Origin: Manduca sexta
Lineage: Eukaryota; Arthropoda; Insecta; Lepidoptera; Sphingidae
Length of the DNA stretch: 64,000 nt
NCBI RefSeq assembly: GCF_014839805.1
Contig: NC_051135.1
Location: 12,899,291-12,963,290 of the forward strand
Reading direction: 5' to 3'
In this document: positions 23,941 to 36,400 of the stretch, in pieces
Layout: the number at the start of each line of letters is the position of its first letter
Position numbering within the stretch: position 1 is the first letter of the stretch
Translations under genes and position numbers: made by a program
The notes under the pieces: model-generated
Seen by the model: only the letters and a program-made list of their open reading frames with translations
Database searches by the model: none
What the model was told of the DNA's origin: nothing

Positions 23941-24714
23941 TTAAAAAAATAAAAAATAAAATTGTTTACGTAAAAAATAAATGTACAATAATATCCAGTC
24001 CGTATTGATATACGAATTGTGTATATGAAACGACGTCGAAGCATCAATATTCAAACATCGAAACAATCATGTAAAACGATAAAAAATATTTTGGTGCACG
24101 AATCCGTGTGTGATTATGAATATTTTGTCAAATGTTTATTTTTAACAATAAACATGACATTTTCAGATGTGCCAGAAGTTTAATAAATATTGAATCCTTT
24201 CACAGTTCTTATTGCTTCAAAATCAAGGGAAAATCGTCTTTCGGGAAATCCCATAGATACCTCTTACCTGGTGTAATGAGGTCAATTTGCTGTATCCGGA
24301 TAAAAAGATAATAGTCAATAGTTTCGATAGACTAATTGTAGATAGAATGGACTGCCACAGTACCCAGTTTCAAAAATTACCTTCAAATCAAAGTTATGTT
24401 TGTATTCCCAATAATCACTCGTAATGAAAGCGTGATTAAACATTCTCAAGAACTCTACATAAGAATTTTGTATGAAAGATGCAATGGCCCAAGCCCTCTT
24501 AATAACCAGGGTGCAGCTTCTCAACAATAGTACTGAATTGCATACAATGCTAGTTTTATTATTATTTTTGGTACAATGCAATCAAAACTAAGTTTATTGT
24601 TGGCAAATCTTACTTCAAATAGCCATCATAGCCTTACAACTAGATGTGATAATTCATGATGATTGGAAGCTTGCATAAGCCTGGAATCCCGTTCTACATT
24701 TAATTAAATCGGAA

Positions 24715-24940
24715 CCCAGACTTCAAGACACTGTGAGCTCATTTTGTGTAGATCGGACCATCAAGAGCTAAAATTAAAAAACAATATTGTATAATTGTAG
24801 AATGTAGGTGGATATTGTAACTGACTTTTTGGAGAAACAACATCTTAGTCCGCCCCGTAACTATGAAGGTGGCAAAGTCTTCGGAACATCGGGAGAAAAT
24901 TATGATAAAAAAATCGTGATAAAAACCGCAAATAGGTTTA
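24715..24940 (+). repeat. dispersed repeat family D
   Basis: CAGACTTCAAGACACTGTGAGCTCA to CGGAACATCGGGAGAAAATT and ACCGCAAATAGGTTTA, colinear with the copy at 21462. Confidence 0.65.
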
Positions 24941-25619
24941 TTTTAATTCAAGTAGTCTCTTGTTACTTTTGTTTTATACTATTGAAGCCTTGTAAAGAAT
25001 AAAAATTGTTTAACTAACAACTAAAGATGACTTGTACCGATATATCTTTGATCCTATTCTGGCAATTCCAAGCGGAAGACTGTGGGTTTGAATAGTTTGA
25101 TTGTTAAATATTGGACCCGAGACCGATATGATCAAAGTTTTGCTTATTTACTGATCACAATAGTTCCTGTTGAGTGTAATTAAATGTTAATTTTAGATAA
25201 TTTAATTTGATATAGTTACTATTTGAAGATTTTTCGGATGCGAAATGTATCAGTAGCAATGAATTAAAAGTAACTTACCAAATCATTAAACATTAAATGC
25301 ATTAATTGCATCTCTACCTACCGTTCGGAGTTAATATACGAGTGAGCTTAACTGTGTTAATATTTATATAGAAATAACTGATGTTTCTATGTACAGTAAG
25401 CGGCATCATAATTTTCATTTTATCATATCAATAATCTGACAGTAAAGGTTTCCCGCGCAATCGGCTTTACTTTGATGACTACCCGCTACAACCGATACAA
25501 TGCAACCGCAATGAATTGGCCTATTACATAAATTAACAATCTTAAAGTCATATGTGAAGTCAATAAAAAGTGTAATTATCTGACAAAACAACAAACAAGC
25601 ATTAAAACTAAACTATTTT

Positions 25620-25838
25620 TCAGATTTTATCGCGTTTTTTATATTTTAATGTTCTCCCCACATTTCGAAGACTTTGCAGCCCTCACGGTCAAGGGAGGAT
25701 TGAAGTATTAGTAATCCGCAAAGTGAAAGTTACAGTATGTAACTACATTTAACAATAATACAACATTTTAAATCTTTTGCTGTTGGTAGTGCGATCTACG
25801 CAATATGAGCTCACAGTGTCTTGAAGTCGTAAGGTGAT
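25620..25838 (-). repeat. dispersed repeat family D
   Basis: Reverse copy: GATTTTATCGCGTTTTTT, CACATTTCGAAGACTTTGCAGCCCTCACGG, then GAGCTCACAGTGTCTTGAAG. Confidence 0.65.
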
Positions 25839-25844
25839 TAGGCC

Positions 25845-26085
25845 TTAGTCAACCACGCTGGCCTAGTGCGGATTGGTAGACTTCACCCACCCTTCAAATT
25901 GCTACAGAGAACTCTTCAGGTATGCAGGTTTCCTTACGATGTTTTCCTTCTTCGTTAAAGCAAGCGATAATTCATAAAGAATACACCAATTATTTTATAA
26001 CAGATAGAAGTGTGTGCTATTGGGTTTTAAACCTGCGGAGATTCGTCTCGGCAGTCCATTCCACACCCAAATAGGCTATCGCTGC
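25845..26085 (-). mobile_element. SINE family B
   Basis: Complement of the copy at 28910-29225: GGCCTTAGTCAACCACGCTGG, TAGTGCGGATTGGTAGACTTCA, GATGTTTTCCTTC, and at the right end the decayed B-box and A-box (GGTTTTAAACCTGCGGAG, AATAGGCTATCGCTGC). Confidence 0.75.
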
Positions 26086-26089
26086 AATG

Positions 26090-28185
26090 TCTTGATTTTA
26101 TTAATGATAAATAATATCGAACCCCCTTACCTTATATGGAAGTACTACTGCACACTTCATATCTCTACATCGCTATCTCATCTCTAGAAGGCTGTAGTTT
26201 CTACAAACTATAACTTTATCGCCACTAGTATCTAACTTCTAAGTGGCCAATTCAAAGCGATCACACTATAATCGTAGGTTTACGCCTGTGTTCCTAAACG
26301 ACTAGGCAGAGGGTTAATACATCAATTTTTTTTAGCTTACTTCGGAAGCTGATAAAGGGCGATAATATGGCTATGTCGATTACAAATTCTAATACATTTT
26401 TTTTTATAAAAAATACTATTTTTATTAATGATACTATTTTTATTGTGATTATAACAGATTTTATAAATAAACTATTTAAAATTAAATGTTTTACTGGAAT
26501 AAGACGAAATGGTAATTTTCATAATTACACACATACGTACAAACAATCACAATATAAAACCTTTTTTATATCGGTTAAAAAGATAAGTTAAGTGTTTCAA
26601 TAACTTTAAAATTAGTTGTTAAGTGGCCGGTATCATAAAAATAGCGAAAAGTGAGAGGCTTATAACACTCATAACACTATTATTGCGTCGGTTGGAAGTA
26701 AAAATATCTAGATATTTCATAAGCTTTCAAATTAGCTTAGTATTTGCTTGATACGCTGATCGCAAATTTCATTTGACTTAACATAGGTATTCTATTTTTT
26801 TTTTTTGGGAAAGGTAACTGAAGTCTTAAACGGAATTTCGAATTACTTCGAGTCCAAAATATTAAATTGTAAAAATCAAACGTAATTGATTTTAAAGTGA
26901 CGTTTTGTTTTTGCGTTTATAAAATTATTAAGTGCATATTTTTTCTTAACTTCTGTGCAATAAAATAAGACTGAAAAATAAAACAAAAATTATAGCACAA
27001 TGTCCCTTATTTATTAAAACATTAAAATTTTGGATGCGTAAACAATAAATAATTTAATATCAAAATGTTTTGAAAATTAATATATCCCATTATATTATTT
27101 TAGATTATTTTAAATATTTATATTTCATATAAACAATATAAAATGTCTCACACTATCTTCTATCGTAATTTTCTGTGTGAAATGTTGATTTGTAAAGGTT
27201 CAAAAGAATAAATCGAAACGTTAAATAAACAGTAGTAAAGAACAAACGCGTGTTACGTTATTTTCTAGTTCGTGTCCTTCGTTCTTTTTGCATTAGTGAA
27301 ACTAAGCCATAGAACAAAATATTACAAAATAAAATAAAATGAAAATAAAGAAAAAACACATAATGTACAAATGTAGTGTATATTTTCAACCGTTGAAATC
27401 TTTATTATAATTGCACCATAATACCTATGAAATTGTTTTACAAAATGAAATGCATTAATTATCCACATTAATATCAAATATACTGAAAACCATATTAAAA
27501 TAACTAAACAGTATTTCTCAAGACCTAAAGCAAAATTTAATTGTTTTTGGAAAATTGAGCATAATATACCAGTTTTCAATATTTCAGCGGCATCAATACT
27601 AAAAAATTAATTTGTTTTTGACCTCTAAAAATGCATAGCGATGTGTAGGGAACATAGAACACCCTAGTTATTGTATATAAGTTGTAAAAAAACTTTTCAC
27701 TTTAATTCAACGAGGATTCAATCGCTGTTTAGTTTTCTAGAGTAATTTAATAATTTGTTTAATATTATATTTATAACACTGCCCCACTGTTAGATTTTGA
27801 TGTTTTTTACTTATAATAAATTATTTATCATACATTTCTGCGACCTATGTTTATCAATTAAGAATTATTGAGTTTAAAACTTACACAATTCCACGTAGTC
27901 TATTTTCTAAATAACATTAAACAAAATTAGTTACTGTATACTTAATCGTATAATATTATTAAGCCCTAGAATCTTCGTTAAACTTTTTATGAGAATAATA
28001 TATATCCGAAAAATGTTGAATGCACCTGAATAACTACTTAATGTTTCTCAAAATTTTTACAAATCTTTAAACTGCTCAAAAATCGAATATTCGTAATTTT
28101 TTTGACTTCGCAAAACTTCATTTAACTTTTTATTATTATTTAAATATAGAATTTCATCCTCAACACACAAAAAACCACGGCATCC
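26090..28185. other. no gene recognised
   Basis: Very AT-rich, with many homopolymer runs. The frames at 26367-26591 and 27322-27579 are AT-driven and lack any domain or splice support. It probably is intron of the minus-strand gene whose first exon ends at 28201. Confidence 0.4.
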
Positions 28186-28200
28186 TTAACTCAAACTTAC

Positions 28201-28385
28201 CTTTACGAGATCCGGACGAAAGTTCACGGGTAGCGCGGTAGGCAGAAAGCTCGCCCACAAGTCTCGGCGATCGAGTGCGCTTTGGGCGGGCGGGCCGCAG
28301 CTTTTAAGCGCTTGCCATAGACAGAAGAAGCGACGCGTGGGACGACTGACGTAGCTACTGCAGGTAATTGGTAATATATTGGAAA
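28201..28385 (-). promoter_or_regulatory. CpG-rich promoter and first 5' exon
   Basis: This GC- and CpG-rich island stands out in AT-rich DNA. On the minus strand a TTAAAA box (28312-28317) precedes GCGGCCCGCCCGCCC, and about 100 bases later the sequence reaches CTCGTAAAG followed by GTAAGT, a consensus donor with the exon ending at 28201. That is the layout of a core promoter with a 5' untranslated exon. There is no initiator ATG between box and donor. The gene body should lie to the left, perhaps outside the window. Confidence 0.55.
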
Positions 28386-28909
28386 AAATCAAAAGGTTTT
28401 GAAAGGGTTTAATATAAAGTTTTAAAGTAATGATGTAAAATGAGTTAGAATTGTTTTTCTTTATTGACGTACGACCACTGTCTTTATGGTGTATAGCAAG
28501 TCATCGTTACAATTATTTTCATAAACGAAAGGTCGAACATGTTTTATGTTAAAGTAAAGTTTCCTGTTTCGTGTAAATTGAATGATTGGTACGGATATTA
28601 CGAATTTCCGATCTCATGAGTACTTATTTTGATCCCACACTAAAAATAAATCTAGTGACAGTGAGTAAAAGAGGTTTTCAATACCAAAACCTTCTGATCT
28701 AAATTAAATATTTTCGAATATCACAAATCTTGCTAGAAACTCGCTAAATTCATTCAATTTACTGTAACTATCATTACATTCATCAGCCCACTTCATGATA
28801 AGGCTATTTGGAAATAATGCCAACGTGTTACAACAGACACAGAATAAAAAATGATTGGGATGATGAACTAATTAGTTATTTATTATATAATATAATTACT
28901 GTTAAGCGG

Positions 28910-29225
28910 CGTTAGCCTAGTTGGGTGTAGAACGGACTACCAAGACGAATATCCGCAGGTTCAAATCCCAACGGCACACACCTCTGACTTTTCTAAAATC
29001 ATATGTCAAATCTTTGTGAATTTATCGTTCACTTTAACGGTGAAGGAAAACATCGTGACGAAACCTGTACATCTGAGAAGTTCTCTATAGGAATTTCGGT
29101 GTGTGAAATCTACCAATCCGCACTAGGCCAGCGTGGTGGACTAAGGCCTAATCCCTCTCAGCAGTAGAGGACGCCCGTGCTCAGCAGTGGGCAAGTATAT
29201 AATACAGGGCTGATATTATTATTAT
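28910..29225 (+). mobile_element. SINE family B, best copy
   Basis: tRNA-like head with A-box TTAGCCTAGTTGG and B-box GGTTCAAATCCCA, body TTATCGTTCACTTTAACGGTGAAGGAAAACATCGTGACG, AATCCGCACTAGGCCAGCGTGGTGGACTAAGGCC, and the tail CTCAGCAGTGGGCAAGTATATAATACAGGGCTGATATTATTATTATTA. Polymerase III promoter boxes and the TTA-repeat tail define a SINE. About 315 bp. Confidence 0.85.
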
Positions 29226-29419
29226 TATTACTGTTAAACTAACATAAATTGTTTCATCTATATTGTTTAGATTAGCCATTTTATGTAATTTGTTTACCTA
29301 CACAAAGTTTATTTCCTCTAAATGAACTGAAAATTTTACATTGATAAGTATTAAAAATAAATTAATGGAATCCAAATTAAAGATAGTCTCGAAAAGAAGC
29401 AACAAGTAAATTAATCCGC

Positions 29420-29545
29420 CTCTACGCGTTCATAAGTCTACGCAGCCCGCCCTCTGCCCGCCGGCCAGTCGCAACACAGATTTGCGCGTACCGTGCCCCG
29501 CGCGACAGAGAGGCACATACGTGTACTCATACTAGGACTGCTATA
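29420..29545. promoter_or_regulatory. second CpG-rich island
   Basis: CTACGCAGCCCGCCCTCTGCCCGCCGGCCAGTCGCAACAC and GCGCGTACCGTGCCCCGCGCGACAGAG contrast sharply with their AT-rich flanks. No frame or splice site makes it an exon. It lies 1.1 kb upstream of the promoter at 28.3 kb, so it could be a second start site, a divergent promoter or an enhancer. Confidence 0.35.
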
Positions 29546-29559
29546 CGACCGGGTTTTCT

Positions 29560-31000
29560 CGGATTTGTCCTAATTTGTATATCTACTTTTGTTTGCTGTC
29601 TAAACCGTGTTTAAAGTTTGTTATAGTAATGGTAAACTAATGTCGATGTTTAAAATTGTAAAAAAAAAATATGAAAGCCTAAGGTTAAATAATACTATTG
29701 GGTGGCCAATCGATATAGATGATTAGACTTAAACTAAGTACTTACAAAAATTAAATAAATATTTTCGAAAGTTAAAGTACAGTCTTAAAATAATTCAATA
29801 AAAAAATATTTTGCCCCAGACTCACAATTAATTATTACTACACATTTTAAAGTTGCTTTAAATATCTCAAAACAGCTGATGTCTCGTCGGAGACAATTAT
29901 TAAAAAACAACATGTTTTCTAATCATATATTAAGAAAATAAAAAAAAATCACAATACTTAGTCAATTTTAGAGTGATTACTAATACCAAAACTACTAAAC
30001 ACTCGGTGTCTCAGGAAACCATTAGTCCATTTAAATAACCGCGATTTTCCTGTATTATCCCCCGTTACCAGGATAAGCGGTGGCCCTACGCATGCCGAAC
30101 TCATTCCGAACTTGAAGCACTCATATCAAGTTATTAAAGGTGCAATCAGTTGATTGTGGCGTTGTTTTTTACCACTTTATTGGTAGGAAGCACTTCGGGA
30201 TTTAATTACAGATTGTTTTGTTACGTATACGTGCGTCTACGTGTGTGCGTGTGTGCGTATTTAAGTGTATGTTGATCTTCACTTTTAGTTTTACTATAAA
30301 TTTTGATATTTTTTATTTAATGAATTTTAAAATTGTCAGTATAATATGTTATATGTACTTGTTTTAAAAATTATTGAAATAGTTAAGTAAAACAAATAAG
30401 AAAAATATAATAATAACATATAATATATAATATATAATATATAATATATGTTTAACAATGTTTATAACACATATAATATATGTTTATAATAAATGTATTT
30501 TACTGAAGTTACGGCTAACAGCCGATTTAAATTAAGTAAAATTCCATGACTTCCTTCGACGTCAACCAGTTTAAAAACACTATTGCGATGGTTTGAAATA
30601 TCAACATTATTACGAAAGATTCTCAACCCTCATCTTCCGAAAAAAAAATTATACTCGTCACCTTTTAAGAAATAAAAATAATTGGTTAAAACGCTCTTTT
30701 ACAATAAACATTATATTAGCAAAATAATTACAGAATACATTTTTAGATATTTTTTGTCAACGTCCAACCAGAGAGAATAATAGAATAGTCGCCGCGTTAT
30801 ATCCTCAGAACAATGACAAGCATAGAAGTTACACTATGACATTTGAGTGTACTGTGTCTTAGACAGCAAGAAATTTAATTGTGTTGCGATCCCTTCTGAC
30901 ATCTTATCGATATCGATAGATGCTTTATCTATCGGCTATGGTAAATTCACAGACCTGCTAAAATAAACACTTTTCGGTCAGTCAACTACAAACCGTTGCA
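29560..31000. other. no gene recognised
   Basis: AT-rich. Holds a short (GT)n-like run near 30240 and a TATAA repeat tract near 30418-30450. Confidence 0.4.
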
Positions 31001-31390
31001 AATAGGGGACCGGCCTGGGTTTCATTTTGTACATTATTCTATATGTAATGGTTAATAATACGAAAAAGAAACCCCCCTGCGAAAACTGCATTAAAATTGG
31101 TTAAAAAATGAGCCAGTAATTCATATTTCAAATATTACTATGTGCCGAAGTGGGCGCGAAGCGGGAATATCGCTTCATCTTTCTTTCGCACGCGTCGTAA
31201 TGCCCGATGACGTCACACGTGGGTATTGCGCCTCTTTTCTGTTTCTTGTTACTTACCCCTTCTACCGAAATTGAAAGACTTATAACTTGGTGATTTTTTA
31301 CCGGATTTAAATAATTCTTTCTGTGTTATAATTTATATAACGTAAATATTTGATAATAATAAAGAACAAAAATGAGTCCGGTCCCCTATT
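31001..31390. mobile_element. MITE with THAP-element-type ends
   Basis: Perfect 13-bp terminal inverted repeats AATAGGGGACCGG (31001-31013) and CCGGTCCCCTATT (31378-31390) enclose 390 bp without a coding frame. The ends match the THAP-coding element at 50054-51073. Both also share ATGACGTCACACGTGGGTA (31207-31225 and 50249-50267). It is therefore an internal-deletion derivative of that family. I see no clean target duplication. Confidence 0.75.
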
Positions 31391-31531
31391 GCTATTTTAG
31401 TTAAAGGCTAAAAAAAGATATCAAAACCCTGATTTGGTATTCAAGTACCAAAAAAAGTCTGGGTATATAAAAGCACTCGGTAAAAAGCTGTTAAATTACA
31501 ATAAACTATAGAACTACCGGCGTTCTTCGAG

Positions 31532-31820
31532 CTAAATTTTGTCCCATTTTCATTTACTATTTACAGCAGTTTCCATACCTTCCGAAACGTCATTTACTAA
31601 ACACAAAAATGGTTTAGCATTTAGATTATTAAATTAAGAAACTGTTAGAAATTTCGGAAGGAATGGAAACCGCTGTAAGTAACAAACAAGAAATCGGCCG
31701 GAATTTCGTCTAAGAGAAAGCCAGTACGCCTTCTGTTCTTTTCTGACTTTCTTAGGCATTAAAAGATACTCAAGAGGTGGGATTTGACAGAAGCTACTAA
31801 AATGGGACAGTAAAATTAAA
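31532..31820. mobile_element. fold-back element
   Basis: Inner arms of 26 bp at 31562-31587 and 31652-31677 are inverted with two mismatches (TACAGC, GTTTCCAT, CCTTCCGAAA). An outer, weaker pair GTCCCATTTT/AAAATGGGAC encloses them, with positions near 31541 and 31798. The nested inverted layout suggests a small DNA transposon. No relative was found in the window. Confidence 0.55.
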
Positions 31821-31858
31821 ACACAGCGGTATCATTCATGTCACATATGTTTGATAAC

Positions 31859-32435
31859 TTATTTCAATGTTAATAAAACATTGTCGAAATGCTTAGAGCA
31901 AACACGGTGCTGTTTTTTCCAATGCCAATTGGGACGAGCTATGGCAACGATCCATTTTTGCCTCATAGCATCATCTGTGGGGAATCTGCAATGAAACACG
32001 TTGTATGAAACACACTATGAAAATCAGATAGTTTCCTTAACCCCCAGCCTTCGCGCACGGTTTCCAAGTGGCTTTTACCACTACACCACCGTATATTGAA
32101 AGTAAAACGCAATTTATGCAAAATGGTAAACTACAATGTTAGTATACTAACATCTATGTTATCGACAGAATATGCAGAACAACACTATTGAACACGACTA
32201 CGTAAATTGGTAAAAATGAAAAATACTTAATAATTACTGTATCGAATGGCCAACAGCAGATTATAATATGACTACAGCATAATAAAGATTAATTAATAAT
32301 ACTTTTTGCACTTATGTACAGGGCTTAAGCAAATATATTAGGTTTTTTGTTTACTCACCGATGGAAGCTGATGATTTTAGTTTCATTTTCTTTACGAGAA
32401 GAATGAGATTTGCACCCCACAATGACGCAGGCCAT
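31859..32435 (-). CDS. THAP-domain protein, two exons
   Basis: THAP domains are C2CH zinc-binding DNA-binding modules found in transcription factors and in P-element-type transposases. Exon 1 (32435-32359) encodes MACVIVGCKSHSSRK to FHR, ending in phase 2 at a GTGAGT donor. Exon 2 starts at 31985 after TTTCATTGCAG and continues FPTDDAMRQKWIVAIARP to RVCSKHF and a TAA at 31859-31861. All THAP landmarks are present: C-x4-C, FHRFP, the invariant Trp, and C-x2-H-F. The start has a purine at -3. Total 67 residues, i.e. little more than the domain itself, so further exons may exist by an alternative splice, or the gene is truncated. No premature stop lies within the domain. Confidence 0.72.
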
Positions 32436-32639
32436 TGCTTGTTCGTAGGGCTATATTATACTTAAACAGCACTGTGTATTTATTAAAATTAACAACAAAA
32501 ATATTACAAAACATGTAGCCACTTTTGAAAAGCACGCGCTGAAGTATAACGTAACTAAATTGTGTGGGCGCGTTTGTGACATTGTTTTGAGGTTGGCAAG
32601 TTGGAACATTTGACATTTTATTTGCTTTTTAATTCGGCA

Positions 32640-33210
32640 TCATAAAGAGGACCAAAGGTAACCATTTGATAATTTTAAAGTGTACGCAAGCCGACCTTAG
32701 CAACATAATATTTGTCTCGTTCTTTTCAACGGTTTTGGCCTATTTGAAAAAAAAGGATAAGTATATGAGGGTAATTTAGATTCCTTCTATGCTTGTACTT
32801 GTTCTGAGGTTATATCTTCTCTTCTGCCAGCCTGACCGCACAGCCGAATAGTTCCGGAAACGCCCGATGTCATCGACTAGGATAGCGGCGCGTAACAAAT
32901 TGTGTAAAATAAAATGTAATCAAAAAAATTACATTACAACTGACAAAAAAGTCAGAATCTTCAGTTATCTTTATGTAAGCTTAAATATAGAAAGACTTCC
33001 CACATACTTCATCCAGAAAATACAACGGTACATACAAAAAGTAGTCGAAATAATTAAACAGTTTGAACAGGTAACAATGTAACAACTTGGATCAGATAGT
33101 TCGTTTTTCAAGCTGTATTTTAGACCGGCTTTAGTTTTTACTTGAGACAAACAGTTTGCTCCCTTGATAGTAACCAGTTTGGTATTTAAGTGATAGATTT
33201 CACACACATC
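32640..33210. other. no gene recognised
   Basis: Upstream side of the THAP gene. The GC-box-like GGGCGCG near 32567 could belong to its promoter. The 71- and 78-codon frames here lack any domain. Confidence 0.35.
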
Positions 33211-33214
33211 ATCA

Positions 33215-33425
33215 CGTATTAATCCCGGAAGGAGTATGCAGCGGCGCTACCGGAGAACCCACTTTTCGCCAAGTGTTTTCCGACCCATGTTATGATAATG
33301 GGCGGGCCTGTCACCATACCGGACACAAATTCCAAACTCCGAGCTGATATTGAGCAGAATAACCCAAATATCGCATTGCCTGACCAGAGATTCGAACCCA
33401 AGATATCAGATGGTTGCCGTAACAT
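33215..33425 (-). mobile_element. SINE family A
   Basis: ATTAATCCCGGAAGGAGTATGCAG, GAACCCACTTTTCGCCAAGTG, CACCATACCGGACACAAATTCC, AACCCAAATATCGCA and the B-box complement GATTCGAACCCAAGATATC. A nearly full-length reverse copy. Confidence 0.75.
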
Positions 33426-33429
33426 AATA

Positions 33430-36400
33430 ATACATTTAATTATATACACTATTCATTTTATTATATATTATAATGATAATGATAACAATATAATTTTTTT
33501 TTTGTTGGAAAAGTTTCTCCTCTTCTTATATGCTGCCATGTCCTGCAGGTAAGTAATTTAGGTAAGTATCCACGATAAGTAATTTACCTAATTTGTAAAA
33601 CCTATATTTTAACTATTATAGAGGGCAAACAATTAATTGATTGATAACAAAAACAATATTTTAATATAGCTACGCTGTATATATATTTGTATACAAAAAA
33701 ATGTCGTCGCAGTGTTACAGCTAGCTCTTAGCCGATATGAAGGAACGACTGCTGTTGCGTTTCGAATGGTGGTTTTAGATTGAATGACCCATACATACTA
33801 TATACAATCGGTCAAGTCAAGAGACCCGACTTCTATTTTTATTACAAATAAAATTTCGTATGCCATAATAAGTTCGTCATCCTATTAGATGTTAATTCTT
33901 AATGTTCTGTAGCACAAGTCTCATTTTAGCAAACGAACTTTGGAAAGTACTATGGCCAAAGACAAAGTGAACAGATCATAAAATCACAACGATCATATTC
34001 ACGAATACTCAGATTCCTTATGCGGATATTCTCTACTTAATTTTCGACCTTATTACACTAGCGTCAGCTATGGTAACGGTTATTTCGAAGACCAACCAAA
34101 GACAAGTAAAACGAGAAGTTACGTAGAACTTGATTTAGAATTAATTGCGTTTTTATTTTTCTTCTAAACTTGCAGTGGCCAGTGACTTTCTAATTCATTT
34201 TTTAAAACTAGTCTAAAGAAACAATTAATGTAGACATTTATTTTGCTGGCCAGTCATATTTCATTACGTCACAGTTTACATAGACCATGACATAATTACA
34301 ATATGAAAACTGTTCAATTCTTTTACAAACCGAATGACACCACATCATGTACCAAAAATACTGCAAACTGGAATCTGGACCTGAAATTCATTTTTATTTG
34401 TCAATACTTTCATTTTACACATCATAAATTATTCTTTAGTAAAGCTATTTGACATGTGATGAAGTTTTAAATATATTTTTTTAAAATAATATAGAAATCT
34501 GTACCGGAATCTATCCTCGCCAAAAAGGGACAGGGAGCTACTATACTCTACCGTAAGCCTCACCCCTTTTACAGGATTATTATATTTATTGCTTATTTTC
34601 AACAAAAAATAAATTATATAATACTGCCAGTAAGCATCGTTTCTAGTAAGTAAATCTATAAAAACCAACATCATATACTCATATGTTTATATTTTTCTAG
34701 AAATCAAGCATCAAAGATTTTTTGCGTATGCACTAAACCTTAACTATCCAATAAGTTTGACTATAAAATAAACTAAATCACTTTAATCTAACTCGATAGT
34801 ACGCCAAGTCACAGTAAAGGAAAATGCCTGTATTTTAGTTTCTTTGCCAGTATCGTCGGAATTGAAAATATTTACATAAAGGATGCTAAGTAACCTTTCG
34901 CCTATACAATTTGGCAATTTCTAGGTAACCTGTTTGGGGTGACGTCATTTGAATCTTGGAAGGGTTATCGTCAATCGATTTATTTATGTTAATACAAACA
35001 TCATATCGGTAAATATTGGTTATGGTCCTAGAAAAAAGACAACGTAGAAATTGTTAATTTGGAATATGAAACAATTAAAAAGCAACTTAAAAGAACCAAA
35101 TAATTGTGATTTTTATAAATTTTCATATTAACATAAGTTTAACGTGCGTTAACTTCGTCTTAAAAACTATTTCTAGAATACAAATTTGAGAATGGAACGT
35201 CAGTTTGATGCATGGAAAGGTGAGTAAAGTGCGTGAGTGAGATAAAATAGGGGAGTGTGATTGACAGACGAAGATTAAAAACAACGGACAAAAGAGAATA
35301 GACGGAAGAATCATTAAAGAAGCAATATACTTAAAAAGTATATTATTTTGAATAAATTCCACACCAATATGATAATCAAATCAAATATAGCTTAAGTTAC
35401 GCAGGGATCAGTGGAGTTCTTTATAAGTAAAAGGTGTTTTAAAATCGATTTACTAGTTTCAGAGAACTTTTGAATTTTACAATTTTCTCGTTAGCTGAAC
35501 TGAATCGATTCCTTAGTCTAGTGGCAGCCCATACGGTCTATAGACAGAGAAGTCTTAAAGTTAGAACCCCAGGTTTGTTGATTCTTTTCTAACACGAATT
35601 GTCACCTGGTTCCTCCCGAATTTAACGTCAGACGAGTGGCGACCCAATACTAATCCAAAATTCAAAATAAAATGGAGAACAAATTGAAGAAGATTGACTA
35701 AAAAACCTAAAAAAACCTGCTCTCAAAATACTTACTACCCATACTTCCAATTTCCACTTACATTGGAAAACATTGTGGAACCAACAGAAAAGGCTTTCTA
35801 ATTTCCTTATGTAGAAAAACAAAAACAACATGCTCAAACAATTGTTCTCGTGTAAAAGCATTGGCAGTTGTTATTTTAAGACCACGAAGCGATTCATTCA
35901 CTGTAGTTTTTTTTACGATTTATCAGTTACAATGGCAAGGTGAAAGTTGGTTTGAAACTAACCAAATCCAGGGTTTGATCAGAACGAGAAAATGAAAACA
36001 AGGGTCTTTCGTTTTAAAACACTAGATTTTTTTTCAACCAGCTCTGCTGCTTTAAGGAACACAATTCAAATCCCGAAAGAAACTATCACCTGACCTCGTT
36101 TGTTCTTTAGCTTCATAAAAAAATGTTAACTGATGCCTATGTAACTACATAGGCTATTATGTCAAAACGTGGACTAAAGTATCAAGAAATCAATCAGCCA
36201 TTTCCTAAACTGCTACTACTACACATTTCAGGACCGCCATTAGAAATAATAATATAAATAATGATATCGTGATAATAGTTATTAATGACGGAACGTGCTT
36301 CTGGCTCTGATTAAGATTTTTCCCATAATACTGAATAAATATCTACGTCAATAAAATGTTCAGTGCTGTGGAAACTAACGTAGCGTTATCGAAGACTTAT

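Noticed and set aside
32392..32616. 74-codon minus-strand frame
   Set aside because: It overlaps the THAP first exon in another frame and lacks the THAP residues; the ATG at 32435 frame is the real one.
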